Below are positions 16,181 to 25,773 of a stretch of DNA of 61,366 nucleotides, piece by piece. The notes beneath the pieces were generated by a model. The model was not told where the DNA came from, ran no database searches, and was given only the letters and a program-made list of their open reading frames with translations. The stretch's first letter is position 1. The number at the start of each line of letters is the position of its first letter. The stretch spans positions 1 through 61,366 of the forward strand of contig JAFULG010000072.1 of NCBI GenBank assembly GCA_017473435.1, written 5' to 3'. The DNA is from Clostridia bacterium. GTDB taxonomy: Bacteria; Bacillota; Clostridia; Oscillospirales; Acutalibacteraceae. A program made the translations under genes and the position numbers.

Positions 16181-17506
16181 ATGGAACAGAAAAGAGATTC
16201 CTTTGCCTCACGTTGGGGCTTTATTATGGCTTGTATAGGTTCGGCGGTAGGTATGGGTAATATATGGCTTTTCCCTGCAAGGGTATCAGGCAGCGGTGGC
16301 GGAGCATTTATTATAGCGTATCTGATTTTCGTTGTGCTTATCGGCTCTACCGGTGTAATCGGTGAAATGAGCTTTGGCAGAATGGCGCGCTCAGGTCCTA
16401 TTGATGCCTTCGGGAAGGCGACGGAATCAAGAGGCTCAAGGAGGCTCGGTCAGGCGTTGGGAGTTGTTCCTACTCTCGGCTCACTTGCTCTTGCTATCGG
16501 TTACAGCGTTGTAATGGGCTGGATATTGAAATACACTTTCTCAGCTGTTTCGGGAACTCTGCTCAAGGCTGAGAATGTTGATGAATTTACTGAGCGGTTC
16601 GGTGCAATGGCGTCGCAGTTCGGCAATAATACGTGGCAGATTCTGGCAGTTTTGCTTACGGCTGTAATTCTTGTTTTCGGTATCGGCTCGGGAATTGAAA
16701 AGGCAAATAAAATTATGATGCCGATTTTCTTCTTCCTTTTTGTTGGGCTTGGTGTATATATTGCTTTTCAGCCGGGTGCAATTGACGGCTACAAGTATAT
16801 TTTTACCGTTGACACGAAACAGCTTCTTGACCCTATGACCTGGATATATGCTCTCGGTCAGGCGTTCTTCTCGCTTTCTGTTGCAGGTAACGGTACTCTT
16901 ATTTACGGCTCTTATCTTTCCGATAAGGAGGATATACCTGCTTCTGCAAGAAATGTGGCATTTTTTGATACAGTTGCTGCTATGCTTGCGGCTATGGTAA
17001 TTATTCCTGCTATGGCTACAGCCGGAGCAAAGCTTGATCAGGGCGGACCGATGCTGATGTTTGTTTTCCTGCCTAATCTCTTCGGAACTATGCCCGGCGG
17101 AAATATAATTGCAGTAGTGTTTTTTGTTGCGGTTACATTTGCAGGTCTTACATCACTTATAAATCTCTACGAGTCACCCATTGCAACCTTGCAGGAGCGC
17201 CTTAAGATAAAGAGATTGCCTGCCTGTATTATCGTAGGAGCACTCGGACTTGGTGTTTCTCTTCTTATTCAGCACATTGTTTCTGACTGGATGGACATTA
17301 TTTCAATCTATATCTGTCCTCTCGGCGCAGGACTTGCAGGTATAATGTTTTTCTGGGTGCTCGGAAAGAAGGTTGCGGAAAAGGAAATTTCAAAGGGCAG
17401 ACAAAAGCCTTTGCCCGGGTACATTATCCCTCTTGCAAAATACGTATTCTGTCCTATCTGCTTTCTTGTGCTTATAGCAGGAGCAATTCTCGGCGGAATA
17501 GGTTAA
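16181..17506 (+). CDS. Sodium-dependent transporter of the NSS (SNF) family
   Basis: 441 residues with about 11 membrane segments. The first segment has the sodium-site signature GSAVGMGNIWLFP. LeuT-type members read GNxWRFP here; Leu replaces the Arg that closes the extracellular gate in LeuT, as I recall for the YocR/YhdH-like subgroup. NSS proteins take up amino acids or related amines with Na+; the substrate is unknown. Start at 16181 with GGAGG, not the upstream frame from 16088, which runs through the nagB promoter. Confidence 0.9.
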   Translation: MEQKRDSFASRWGFIMACIGSAVGMGNIWLFPARVSGSGGGAFIIAYLIFVVLIGSTGVIGEMSFGRMARSGPIDAFGKATESRGSRRLGQALGVVPTLGSLALAIGYSVVMGWILKYTFSAVSGTLLKAENVDEFTERFGAMASQFGNNTWQILAVLLTAVILVFGIGSGIEKANKIMMPIFFFLFVGLGVYIAFQPGAIDGYKYIFTVDTKQLLDPMTWIYALGQAFFSLSVAGNGTLIYGSYLSDKEDIPASARNVAFFDTVAAMLAAMVIIPAMATAGAKLDQGGPMLMFVFLPNLFGTMPGGNIIAVVFFVAVTFAGLTSLINLYESPIATLQERLKIKRLPACIIVGALGLGVSLLIQHIVSDWMDIISIYICPLGAGLAGIMFFWVLGKKVAEKEISKGRQKPLPGYIIPLAKYVFCPICFLVLIAGAILGGIG

Positions 17507-17557
17507 GGCGCGACCTGTGTGCCGTCCTGACTATCGATGATAATGAAGGTGTAACTG

Positions 17558-18337
17558 ATGAAATATAACTACCATACACACACAACCCTCTGCAATCACG
17601 CAAGGGGAACAAACGAGGAATATGTCCTTGCCGCCATTGAGGCAGGATTTGACGAAATCGGCTTTGCCGATCACAGCCCATGGCCTTATGAAAACGGCTT
17701 TGTTTCGCATATAAGAATGTTACCTGAGGAATTGGAGGGCTACTGCAGAAGTATTAAAAGTCTGCAGGAAAAGTACAAGGACCGGATCAGCATAAAGCTG
17801 GGGCTTGAGTGTGAATACTTCCCGAAATATATGCCGTGGCTTAAAGAACAGATAAAACAGCACGGGATTGATTTTATAATCTGCGGGCACCATTTCTGTG
17901 TTGATGAGCCGGGAAGTATTTATAACGGTAATATGACAAAGCCGCAGGAGCTGTACAGATACAGGGATGATATTGTTGAAGCTATGGAAACGGGTATGTT
18001 TTCCTATATAGCTCATCCCGATATCTTTATGAGAGGATATCCCGGCTTTGACAGGCATTGCGAAAAAATATCCGTGGATATCATCGAAAAGTCAAAGCAG
18101 ACGGGCGTTCCTCTCGAATATAATCTTCTCGGTCTGAGCCACAGTAAAAACGACGGCAAGCAAGGCTATCCCTATCCTGATTTCTGGGAGCTTGCCGGAG
18201 AAATCAAGCCTCCCGTGACAATGGGTATTGATGCTCACGATCCGTCGGCGTATCTTGATTATGAGCTTTTTGAAAAAGGACTTGAAGCTCTCAGAGACTA
18301 CGGCCTTGAAACAGAAAGCATAATAAGAATGCTGTAA
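17558..18337 (+). CDS. PHP-family phosphatase, probably histidinol-phosphatase
   Basis: 259 residues. Metal-binding motifs of the PHP fold are visible: YNYHTHTTLCNHARG (H-x-H), GFADHSPW, CGHHF, AHPDI and GIDAHDP. This matches HisK/HisJ histidinol-phosphatases that release histidinol from its phosphate in histidine synthesis. No other his gene is near, so another small phosphoester remains possible. It starts 51 bp after the NSS gene without a clear terminator between them, so the two may be co-transcribed. Confidence 0.82.
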   Translation: MKYNYHTHTTLCNHARGTNEEYVLAAIEAGFDEIGFADHSPWPYENGFVSHIRMLPEELEGYCRSIKSLQEKYKDRISIKLGLECEYFPKYMPWLKEQIKQHGIDFIICGHHFCVDEPGSIYNGNMTKPQELYRYRDDIVEAMETGMFSYIAHPDIFMRGYPGFDRHCEKISVDIIEKSKQTGVPLEYNLLGLSHSKNDGKQGYPYPDFWELAGEIKPPVTMGIDAHDPSAYLDYELFEKGLEALRDYGLETESIIRML

Positions 18338-18394
18338 TTTATCCGCTATACAAAATAATACATTACGCTATGTATATTTTTTATGTCTAAACAC

Positions 18395-18423
18395 TTGAAA
18401 AAAATGCAAGAATGTTATAAAAT
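18395..18423 (+). promoter_or_regulatory. Promoter of pgk
   Basis: TTGAAA, 17-base spacer, TAAAAT. Confidence 0.6.
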
Positions 18424-18476
18424 GACAAGTGGTGTTTTTTATTCTACAAAAGTTATTTATGAAAGGACAGAAAACA

Positions 18477-19667
18477 ATGAACGTATTAAACAAGAAATCA
18501 GTTGAAGACATTGACGTAAGAGGCAAGAAAGTCCTCATCCGTTGTGATTTCAACGTAAAGATGGAAAACGGTGTTATCACCAGCGACAAGAGAATTGTTG
18601 CTTCACTTCCCACAATCAAATATCTCCTTGACAACGGTGCAAAGGTTATTGCTTGCTCACACCTTGGCAGACCTAAGGGTGAGTTCAAGCCTGAATTCTC
18701 ACTTGCTCCCGTTGCAGTAAGACTTGGTGAGCTTCTCGGTATCGAAGTAAAGATGGCTAAGGACGTTGTAGGCGAAAGTGCAAAGGCACTTGCAGCTGAC
18801 CTTAAGGAAGGTGAAGTTCTTCTTCTTGAAAACGTACGTTTCCACAAGGAAGAAACAAAGAATGATCCCGAATTCTCAAAGGCACTTGCAGACCTTGCTG
18901 AAATCTATGTAAACGATGCTTTCGGTTCAGCTCACAGAGCTCACAGCTCTACAACTGGTGTTGCTGATTATCTTCCCGCAGTAGGCGGCTTCCTTATCCG
19001 TAAGGAGCTCGAATACATCGGCGGCGCTCTCGAAGATCCCAAAAGACCTCTTGTTGCTATTCTCGGCGGCGCAAAGGTAAGTGACAAGATCGGCTTTATC
19101 ACAAACCTTATGGATAAGGTTGATACCCTTATCGTAGGCGGCGGTATGGCTTACACCTTCTTTGCTGCAAAGGGCTACAGCGTTGGTACTTCAATCTGTG
19201 AAGAAGACAAGATTGAAATGGCTAAGGAAATAATGGCTACAGCAGAAGCTAAGGGTGTTAAGTTCCTTATCCCCGTTGATAACAGACTCGGTAAGGAATA
19301 CGCAGAGGATACAGAGACAATGACAGTTGATTCAGATAACATTCCCGACGGTTGGATGGGTCTTGACATCGGTCCTAAGACAGAAAAGCTCTTCGCTGAC
19401 GCTATCAAGGGCGCAGGTACAGTTATCTGGAACGGACCTATGGGCGTTTCCGAATGGAAGAACTTTGCATCAGGTACAATTGCTGTTGCAACAGCAGTTG
19501 CAGAAAGCGGCTCAATCTCCATCATCGGCGGTGGTGACTCAGCAGCTGCAGTTCAGAAGCTCGGCTTTGCTGACAAGATGAGCCACATCTCAACAGGCGG
19601 CGGTGCTTCACTCGAATTCCTCGAGGGTAAGGACCTTCCCGGTGTTGTTGCTCTCAACGATAAATAA
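18477..19667 (+). CDS. pgk: Phosphoglycerate kinase
   Basis: Transfers phosphate from 1,3-bisphosphoglycerate to ADP in glycolysis. 396 residues. Motifs: [61 protein letters not shown] and the C-terminal GGGDSAAAV. Start at 18477 with GAAAGGA upstream; in-frame codons back to 18429 lack a site. Followed by tpiA and gpmI in glycolytic order; gap and eno are not in the window. Confidence 0.97.
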   Translation: MNVLNKKSVEDIDVRGKKVLIRCDFNVKMENGVITSDKRIVASLPTIKYLLDNGAKVIACSHLGRPKGEFKPEFSLAPVAVRLGELLGIEVKMAKDVVGESAKALAADLKEGEVLLLENVRFHKEETKNDPEFSKALADLAEIYVNDAFGSAHRAHSSTTGVADYLPAVGGFLIRKELEYIGGALEDPKRPLVAILGGAKVSDKIGFITNLMDKVDTLIVGGGMAYTFFAAKGYSVGTSICEEDKIEMAKEIMATAEAKGVKFLIPVDNRLGKEYAEDTETMTVDSDNIPDGWMGLDIGPKTEKLFADAIKGAGTVIWNGPMGVSEWKNFASGTIAVATAVAESGSISIIGGGDSAAAVQKLGFADKMSHISTGGGASLEFLEGKDLPGVVALNDK

Positions 19668-19674
19668 TTAAACC

Positions 19675-19705
19675 GCGTAGGGGGGACCCCTGTGTGGTCT
19701 CCCTC
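19675..19705. repeat. CGTAGGGG-type hairpin between pgk and tpiA
   Basis: GGGGGACC pairs with GGTCTCCC around CCTGTGT. No T-run follows, so it should not stop transcription fully; it may adjust pgk and tpiA ratios. Related to the hairpin at 2709. Confidence 0.5.
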
Positions 19706-19742
19706 GGAAAGCTTAAATAAAATATACAAAGGAGTAATTAAA

Positions 19743-20516
19743 ATGAACAAAGCTACACGTAAAGCAGTTATTGCAGGTAACTGGAAAATGAATATGACTC
19801 CCTCACAGGCAAAGGCTCTTATCGAAGAAATGAAGCCCCTCGTTGCAGGTGCTGACTGTGAAGTTGTTCTTTGCGTTCCCTTCGTTGACATTGCTACAGC
19901 AATCGAAGCAGCTAAGGGCTCAAATATCAAAATCGGTGCAGAAAATGTACACTTCAAGGCTTCCGGCGCATTCACAGGTGAAATTTCAGCTGAAATGCTC
20001 AAGGAATGCGGCGTTGAATATGTTGTTGTAGGTCACAGCGAAAGAAGACAGTACTTCGGTGAAACAGACCAGACTGTAAACCTTCGTTCACTTGCAGCTC
20101 TCAAGGCAGGTCTCAAGCCCATCATCTGCGTTGGTGAAACTCTTGAGCAGAGAGAGCTCGGCTACACAGAAACTCTTCTTAAGTATCAGACAAAGATGGC
20201 TCTTACAAATGTAAGCGCTGAAGATCTTAAGAACGTTGTTATCGCTTACGAGCCTGTATGGGCAATCGGCACAGGTGTTACCGCTACAGCTGATCAGGCT
20301 GACGAGGGTAACGGCTACTGCCGTGCAGCTATAGCTGAAGCTTACGGTGCAGAGGCTGCTGAAGCTGTTACAGTTCAGTACGGCGGCTCAATGAACGCAG
20401 GTAACGCAGCAGAGCTTGTTGCTAAGGTGAATGTTGACGGCGGTCTTATCGGCGGCGCATCACTCAAGGCAGCTGACTTCTCAGTTATCGTTAAGGCAGC
20501 ATCCGAGCAGAAATAA
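19743..20516 (+). CDS. tpiA: Triosephosphate isomerase
   Basis: Interconverts dihydroxyacetone phosphate and glyceraldehyde-3-phosphate. 257 residues. N-terminal AGNWKMN (catalytic Lys), [11 protein letters not shown] (catalytic His), [11 protein letters not shown] (catalytic Glu) and the phosphate-binding QYGGSM and GGASL segments. Start at 19743 behind AAAGGAG. Downstream of pgk by 75 bp with a hairpin between; a strong terminator follows. Confidence 0.98.
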   Translation: MNKATRKAVIAGNWKMNMTPSQAKALIEEMKPLVAGADCEVVLCVPFVDIATAIEAAKGSNIKIGAENVHFKASGAFTGEISAEMLKECGVEYVVVGHSERRQYFGETDQTVNLRSLAALKAGLKPIICVGETLEQRELGYTETLLKYQTKMALTNVSAEDLKNVVIAYEPVWAIGTGVTATADQADEGNGYCRAAIAEAYGAEAAEAVTVQYGGSMNAGNAAELVAKVNVDGGLIGGASLKAADFSVIVKAASEQK

Positions 20517-20541
20517 AAGGGGCTCACAGAGCCCCTTTTTA
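20515..20541 (+). terminator. Terminator of tpiA
   Basis: AAAAGGGGCTC pairs with GAGCCCCTTTT around ACA, with a T-run at the end. Confidence 0.9.
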
Positions 20542-20659
20542 TAGGTGGACCCCTTTGCTTTCGGTACCTCTTTTTCAGGGGAAGAATAAATTTTCTCTGA
20601 ACGAGGTGGTTATTGTAAATAAGCCGGATGGGGTAATTCAGAAAGGAATGTAAGTAATA

Positions 20660-22192
20660 ATGAAAAAGCCCGTTTTATTATGTATTATGGACGGTTTCGG
20701 CAGAAATGACGACAATTACGGTAATGCAATTTATTCCGCCGCAACTCCCAACCTTGACAAAATTATGAGCGAAAATCCCATGACCTTTATCGGTGCATCA
20801 GGTATGGACGTAGGTCTTCCCGACGGTCAGATGGGTAACAGTGAGGTAGGTCACACAAATATCGGTGCAGGCCGTGTTGTTTATCAGGAGCTTACCCGTA
20901 TCACAAAGTCCATCAAGGACGGCGACTTTTTTGAAAACGAAGCACTCAAGGGTGCTATGGAAAACTGCCTTAAGAATGACAGCGCACTTCACCTTATGGG
21001 TCTTATGAGTGACGGCGGCGTTCACTCACACAACACTCATATGTATGCTATTGTTGAAATGGCTAAGAAGATGGGTGTTAAGGAAGTGTTTGTTCATTGC
21101 TTCCTCGACGGTCGTGACGTTCCTCCTGCATCAGGTGCTGACTTTGTTCAGGAGACCTGCGATAAGCTTAAGGAAATCGGTCTCGGCAAGGTAGCTACTG
21201 TAATGGGAAGATACTACGCAATGGACAGAGACAACCGTTGGGATAGAGTCGGCAAGGCTTATGCTGCAATGGTTTACGGTGAGGGCGTTAAGGCTGAATG
21301 TCCCGTTGCTGCTATCAAGGAAAGCTACGAAACAGTTGACGCTGACGGCAAGAACCTTACCGACGAGTTTGTTCTTCCCACAGTTTGTGCAGAAAACGCA
21401 ACAATCAAGGCGAATGACAGCATTGTATTCTTCAACTTCCGTCCCGACAGAGCAAGAGAAATCACAAGAACCTTTGTTGATGAAGCTTTTGACGGCTTTG
21501 AGAGAAAGAACGGCTTCTTCCCTCTCTATTATGTATGTATGACACAGTACGATGCAACAATGCCCAACGTACACGTTGCTTTCAAGCCCCAGACTCTTGA
21601 AAACACCTTCGGCGAATACCTTGCAAAGATGGGCAAGACACAGCTTCGCATTGCCGAAACAGAAAAGTACGCTCACGTAACCTTCTTCTTCAACGGCGGT
21701 GTTGAAAAGCAGTACGAGGGCGAGGACAGAATTCTTGTTGCTTCACCTAAGGTTGCAACCTATGACCTTCAGCCTGAAATGAGCGCATACGAGGTAACAG
21801 ACAAGGTTGTTGAGGCTATAAAGACAGGTAAGTACGATGCTATCATCCTTAACTTTGCAAACTGCGATATGGTTGGTCACACCGGTATTTTTGATGCCGC
21901 AAAGGCAGCTGTTGAGGCTGTTGACCAGTCAGTAGGCAAGGTTTATGATGCAGTTAAGGAAATGGACGGCGTAATGCTCATTACAGCTGACCACGGTAAC
22001 GCTGATAAGATGTATGAGGCTGACGGCTCACCCTTCACAGCTCATACAACAAATCCCGTTCCCTTTGTTGTTTGCGGCTATGATTGTGAGCTTCGTGAGG
22101 GCGGAAAGCTTTGCGACATCGCTCCCACAATGCTTAAGATTATGGGCCTCGAGCAGCCCGCTGAAATGACAGGCGAAAGCATTGTTAAATAA
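20660..22192 (+). CDS. gpmI: 2,3-Bisphosphoglycerate-independent phosphoglycerate mutase
   Basis: Interconverts 3- and 2-phosphoglycerate with two Mn ions and a phosphoserine. 510 residues. IMDGFGRN (metal), DGQMGNSEVGHTNIGAGR (nucleophilic Ser in the NSE triplet), HCFLDGRDVPP, FNFRPDRAREI, and the late metal motifs NFANCDMVGHTG and TADHGNADKM. AGAAAGGA lies upstream of the ATG. The upstream gap of 118 bp has no promoter I trust. Confidence 0.97.
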   Translation: MKKPVLLCIMDGFGRNDDNYGNAIYSAATPNLDKIMSENPMTFIGASGMDVGLPDGQMGNSEVGHTNIGAGRVVYQELTRITKSIKDGDFFENEALKGAMENCLKNDSALHLMGLMSDGGVHSHNTHMYAIVEMAKKMGVKEVFVHCFLDGRDVPPASGADFVQETCDKLKEIGLGKVATVMGRYYAMDRDNRWDRVGKAYAAMVYGEGVKAECPVAAIKESYETVDADGKNLTDEFVLPTVCAENATIKANDSIVFFNFRPDRAREITRTFVDEAFDGFERKNGFFPLYYVCMTQYDATMPNVHVAFKPQTLENTFGEYLAKMGKTQLRIAETEKYAHVTFFFNGGVEKQYEGEDRILVASPKVATYDLQPEMSAYEVTDKVVEAIKTGKYDAIILNFANCDMVGHTGIFDAAKAAVEAVDQSVGKVYDAVKEMDGVMLITADHGNADKMYEADGSPFTAHTTNPVPFVVCGYDCELREGGKLCDIAPTMLKIMGLEQPAEMTGESIVK

Positions 22193-22204
22193 GAATTGAT
22201 GATT

Positions 22205-22236
22205 AAAAGACACTTCCTCAGGGGAGTGTCTTTTTT
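22205..22236 (+). terminator. Terminator of gpmI
   Basis: AAAAGACACTTCC pairs with GGGGAGTGTCTTTT, then T. Confidence 0.85.
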
Positions 22237-22315
22237 AGTAGAGGGCAGGAAACAGTGAGCAGTAAAAATATTATAAAAAAATATGCATTTTGCTGTCGTT
22301 ATTTTAATATTTTCC

Positions 22316-22344
22316 TTGACTTTCCTTGTGTATTTTGTTATAAA
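22316..22344 (+). promoter_or_regulatory. Promoter of the duplicated-domain protein
   Basis: TTGACT, 17-base spacer, TATAAA with extended TGT. Confidence 0.7.
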
Positions 22345-22397
22345 TATACTAGGTATTTTATATATTGAATTATTATGTGCAAAAAAGGAGTGGTATC

Positions 22398-24680
22398 ATG
22401 GATTATATTAAAAATCTCATGAACAACAACAAGTTCCTTAAAATAGTAAGCATAGTTCTTGTTGTTGCCATTGTTCTTACCTCCGTTGTGGGAATTGCCG
22501 TGAACGTAATCGGCGGTAAGAAAATCAACTGCGAGGAAGCGGTTGCCGCATATAACGGCGAAGCAAAGGATTTCAGTCCGTACTTTACAAGCATGAGTGA
22601 GGATGAGCTTACAAAGCGTCTTGATAAAATTGATGCTCAGCTTGTCGGAATCATTTCAATGGTTGACATTGACTCAATGCTTTATACAGATGAGGTTGCA
22701 ACTCTTGTTGCAAGATTTACTGCAGAGCTTATCGGTAAGGAATTTGCCGACACAAAGTTCAAGTCAATGAAAAAGAGCTTCCCCGAGGCTTACGAATTTG
22801 TAAAGTCAGCTAAGGAAGCAGGCAAGACCTGGGCAGACCTCGGAACAATTCCCTTCGGTATCGAAGCAGGGGATAAGGAAGCCTTCATCAAGGCCTGCGG
22901 TGCCGGTGCAGAGGCTTTCGGTAAAAATCTTCTCAAGGTTATCCTCAATGCTCCCTCTGCTTATAACGATGCACTTGTTCCTGCTCTTGAATCATTACAT
23001 ACAGGTGCAATGCCTACCTTCGGTGAGTTCGTAAAGGAAACAGGACTTTCCGGCAGTGCCAGAATGGAGTTCCTCGTTGAAAAAATTCTTTCAATCGTTG
23101 AGCCTCTCGAGGCAGCTCCTCTTACATATCTTTGTGAGATAGCTCCCGATTTCTTCAAGAACTATTCTGCAGCTGCAGAGTTCCTCAACGGCAAAAATGG
23201 CGTTGAAAAGAGAGCGCACCTTGTAATGCCTACAGCTGAGGAATTCCTCAATAAGCTTCTTGCAGGTGCAGGTCTTAAGGCTCCCACTCTTGACACAGCT
23301 AAGGTTGCTTCAATGGGTACTGCAAGCGTTGATGCAAGCGGTGCAAACAAGGGTCAGAGAGTAAGAATCGACGGTGACAGAGAGGTAGTATTCTCCTTCT
23401 TTGCCGGATATATTCTTGACACACTTGTTTATGAGAATAACTTTGACTTCGTTGACAAGCTTCTCACAAAGGATATCAAGACTGACGAGGTACAGAACGG
23501 CCTTATCGGTGAAATCATGAACAGCGATGTCTTCAATGTATTCCTTGCAGACTTCGTTGACCTTCTTTCAAAGATTCAGGGCAGAACTGCTCCCGATGTT
23601 CAGGCTCAGGTTGACGCTTACAATGCAGAAAACAAGGACTTCAGCGAGCTTTTCGCATGGCCTGCAACCGAGGATAATGTTTCAAACACAATTGATGCTC
23701 TTGATGCAATAATAATCGGTTCACTTTCCGATTTTAATATTGACGGTATAATTTTCAGTGATGCTTTTGCAACGGCAATTGCAAAAATCACAGGACCTCT
23801 TTGCTCAAAGGAAATTTCCGACCTTACCTTTAATGCACTTCGTAAGAGCTTCCCCGAAGCTTATAAGTATATGATGGATGCACAGGCTGCAGGTAAAACC
23901 TGGAACGACATTGATGTTATTCCCTTCGGCATTTCTGCAGGTGACAGAGATATGTTTATAAAGGCATGTGCCGCCGGCTCGGAGCATTTCGGTGACGCGC
24001 TTGCTATGTGTCTGCTTGTTGCACCCACAACCTACGAAGAGGCTCTTATTCCTATTCTTGAAGCTCTTCATGTAGGTCCTATGCCGGCTATCAAGGATTT
24101 CATTTTCTCCACAAAGCTTGACGGCGCAAAGAGAATGGAGCTTCTTGTTGAGCATATTCTCGGCATTATGGAGCCCCTCCTTGCGGCACCTATCACTTAT
24201 CTTTGTGAGATGCTTCCTGACCTTATTGCAAGCTATACGAGAGCATCTGAGGTTGCAGCAGCAAATCCCGACATACTTTCAAAGGCAGGTATGAATCTTA
24301 TGCCTATAGGCCAGCTTCTTGCTTCAATAGTTGAAGGCTACGGCATTGTTCTTCCCGAATTTGACTATGCAGCAGTTACCAAGTACGGTACAGCAAGATT
24401 AGCCGCAAGCGGAGATATCAGCGGTCAGCGCTTTGAAATTCTCGGTGACAGAGAGGCTGTGTTTGTTGCACTTTCAGGCTTCATTTCAGATGTAGCAGCA
24501 ACAGAGGGTAATATTACTGCAATCGGCTCCTTCCTTAACGACAAGCTTCTCCTTCCTCCCGATATTGTAAACTCACTTATCACAATTCTTGAAAAGGTAG
24601 TAATTGCGATTGACGGACTTGACCTTAAGAGTAAGCTTGCACCTGTAACGGAAGCAATCGGTGGACTTATCGGTGCATAA
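22398..24680 (+). CDS. Membrane-anchored extracytoplasmic protein with two tandem copies of an unknown domain
   Basis: 760 residues. One hydrophobic segment near the N-terminus (about 15-40, FLKIVSIVLVVAIVLTSVVG) acts as uncleaved anchor or signal. The rest is two copies of a domain of about 350 residues. Both share KSFPEAY, AGKTW, IPFGI.AGD, FIKAC.AG, ALxPxLExLHxGxMP, RMExLVExIL, EPLxAAPxTYLCE and GQRxxIxGDREAVF-like segments in the same order. I do not recognise the family. It is helical, acidic and Ala-rich, without catalytic motifs or cell-wall signals. Start at 22398 with AAAGGAG, own promoter, no operon partner. Confidence 0.75.
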   Translation: MDYIKNLMNNNKFLKIVSIVLVVAIVLTSVVGIAVNVIGGKKINCEEAVAAYNGEAKDFSPYFTSMSEDELTKRLDKIDAQLVGIISMVDIDSMLYTDEVATLVARFTAELIGKEFADTKFKSMKKSFPEAYEFVKSAKEAGKTWADLGTIPFGIEAGDKEAFIKACGAGAEAFGKNLLKVILNAPSAYNDALVPALESLHTGAMPTFGEFVKETGLSGSARMEFLVEKILSIVEPLEAAPLTYLCEIAPDFFKNYSAAAEFLNGKNGVEKRAHLVMPTAEEFLNKLLAGAGLKAPTLDTAKVASMGTASVDASGANKGQRVRIDGDREVVFSFFAGYILDTLVYENNFDFVDKLLTKDIKTDEVQNGLIGEIMNSDVFNVFLADFVDLLSKIQGRTAPDVQAQVDAYNAENKDFSELFAWPATEDNVSNTIDALDAIIIGSLSDFNIDGIIFSDAFATAIAKITGPLCSKEISDLTFNALRKSFPEAYKYMMDAQAAGKTWNDIDVIPFGISAGDRDMFIKACAAGSEHFGDALAMCLLVAPTTYEEALIPILEALHVGPMPAIKDFIFSTKLDGAKRMELLVEHILGIMEPLLAAPITYLCEMLPDLIASYTRASEVAAANPDILSKAGMNLMPIGQLLASIVEGYGIVLPEFDYAAVTKYGTARLAASGDISGQRFEILGDREAVFVALSGFISDVAATEGNITAIGSFLNDKLLLPPDIVNSLITILEKVVIAIDGLDLKSKLAPVTEAIGGLIGA

Positions 24681-24699
24681 AAACAAAACAAGTAAAGTT

Positions 24700-24751
24700 T
24701 TGGTCAAGCTTTTACAAAAGCTTGTGGGGTTCAAGGGGCAAAGCCCCTTGG
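24700..24751. repeat. Intergenic repeat B: two consecutive hairpins
   Basis: AAGCTTTTACAAAAGCTT followed by CAAGGGGCAAAGCCCCTTG. I have the impression that this combination is common in intergenic DNA of Clostridia; only one copy is in this window. Confidence 0.5.
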
Positions 24752-24765
24752 CGAATAATAAAACT

Positions 24766-24800
24766 AAAGTCACGGATGAAAAACTCCGTGACTTTTTGTT
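24766..24800 (+). terminator. Terminator of the duplicated-domain protein
   Basis: AAAGTCACGGA pairs with TCCGTGACTTT, then TTG and T. Confidence 0.8.
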
Positions 24801-24814
24801 TGCAATATTCTTTT

Positions 24815-24857
24815 ATGACCTCGCCGGTCGGGCGTTACTTTTTTTGTAAAAAAAGTA
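24815..24857 (-). repeat. Dispersed 3'-end repeat A, copy 3 (inverted)
   Basis: Minus strand reads TACTTTTTTTACAAAAAAAGTAAC then GCCCGACCGGCGAGGTCAT, close to copy 2; the first arm has lost two bases. Confidence 0.75.
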
Positions 24858-24994
24858 GTCCTCTTGCGGTTCCCAAAAATTCCTTGTGCCTTGGAGCGGC
24901 ACGGAATTTTTGACCGCTACGCCATCCTCACCTCGCTTTATCGTCCGCAGGACGTGCTTCGGTGACGATGCCAAAAAAACTTTTCTTTTTTCTC

Positions 24995-25615
24995 TTACTG
25001 ATTATAGACAACCATCAGCCTGCCCTTTTTAACGCTGATGTGAGCCTCTTCACCGATAAACTCATTGCTTACACCGATAGGTGTATCAAATCTTAAGGCA
25101 ATATCTTCAGCCTTGTACTTAAGCCCCTTGATGGTAACACCCTCGCTTTCATCGCAGAGTGAGAAAACGGAAATGTAACCCTTGTTTTCAGCAGGAAGTG
25201 TGATTTCTCCGTCGGCAAAAGCGGTGAAAAGCTTGTTTTCGTGTAAGAGTGTACCTCTTGCATTCTTTGAACAGATGTATGAAAGCAAGGCAATGTTGGC
25301 GACGGAGTGGTCATCTCTGTCACCGCCGAGAGCACCTAAAATTACAAAGTTTCTGTAGCCGAGCTTAAGACCCTCGTCAACAGCAATTTTCATATCGGTG
25401 TCGTCTTTGTCGCAGGGGAGGACAAGCAAATTTTCAAACTCGGGTGTTTTACCGTAGGAGTCAAAGTCACCTACAACAAGGTCACACTTTCTTCCGAGCA
25501 GAGAGTGGTAAGCAAAGCCTCTGTCGGCACAGATGATATAGTCCTCATCGCTTGCCTTGATTTTTGTTCTTACGGGTACGTCGCCCGCTCCGATGATGTA
25601 GCAGATTTTTTCCAT
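24995..25615 (-). CDS. thiN: Thiamine pyrophosphokinase
   Basis: Makes thiamine diphosphate from thiamine and ATP. 206 residues. Motifs of the family: ICADRGFAYHSLLGRKCDLVVGDFDS, LPCDKDDTDMKIAVDEGLKLGY and LGALGGDRDDHSVANI. Start at 25615 because TTAAGGAG lies directly upstream; the in-frame codons back to 25681 overlap the promoter. In many Firmicutes it follows rsgA-rpe; here it stands alone, divergent from the ArsC/Spx-like gene. Confidence 0.92.
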   Translation of the reverse strand: MEKICYIIGAGDVPVRTKIKASDEDYIICADRGFAYHSLLGRKCDLVVGDFDSYGKTPEFENLLVLPCDKDDTDMKIAVDEGLKLGYRNFVILGALGGDRDDHSVANIALLSYICSKNARGTLLHENKLFTAFADGEITLPAENKGYISVFSLCDESEGVTIKGLKYKAEDIALRFDTPIGVSNEFIGEEAHISVKKGRLMVVYNQ

Positions 25616-25669
25616 TGTATACTCCTTAATTCTCAATACTTTGGATACGCCTTCAAGCGCATTTACATT

Positions 25670-25698
25670 AGTATACCACATAAAATTATTTAATTCAA
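25670..25698 (-). promoter_or_regulatory. Promoter of thiN
   Basis: Minus strand: TTGAAT, 17-base spacer, TATACT with extended TGG. No TPP riboswitch elements are visible in the short leader. Confidence 0.6.
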
Positions 25699-25707
25699 TA
25701 AAAAGTC

Positions 25708-25736
25708 TTTACAAAAATGGCTTTTTCCGTTAAAAT
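25708..25736 (+). promoter_or_regulatory. Promoter of the ArsC/Spx-like gene
   Basis: TTTACA, 17-base spacer, TAAAAT. Confidence 0.6.
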
Positions 25737-25773
25737 ATATCGAAAATAAGCAGAAAGGAGTTCTGTTGAATAA

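Larger units (their letters stand above)
24681..24994. other. Repeat-filled convergent gap before thiN
   Basis: Contains a hairpin pair (AAGCTTTTACAAAAGCTT and CAAGGGGCAAAGCCCCTTG), a terminator, an inverted copy of repeat A (24815-24857), and a longer hairpin (AAAAATTCC...GGAATTTTT, about 24876-24911). The 80 bp next to thiN are GC-richer and hold no gene. Confidence 0.75.

Noticed and set aside
21131-21676. 181-codon frame antisense to gpmI and other long antisense frames over pgk, dnaJ, cca and DUF512
   Set aside because: They mirror strong codon bias of the real genes, lack ribosome binding sites and show no family motifs.
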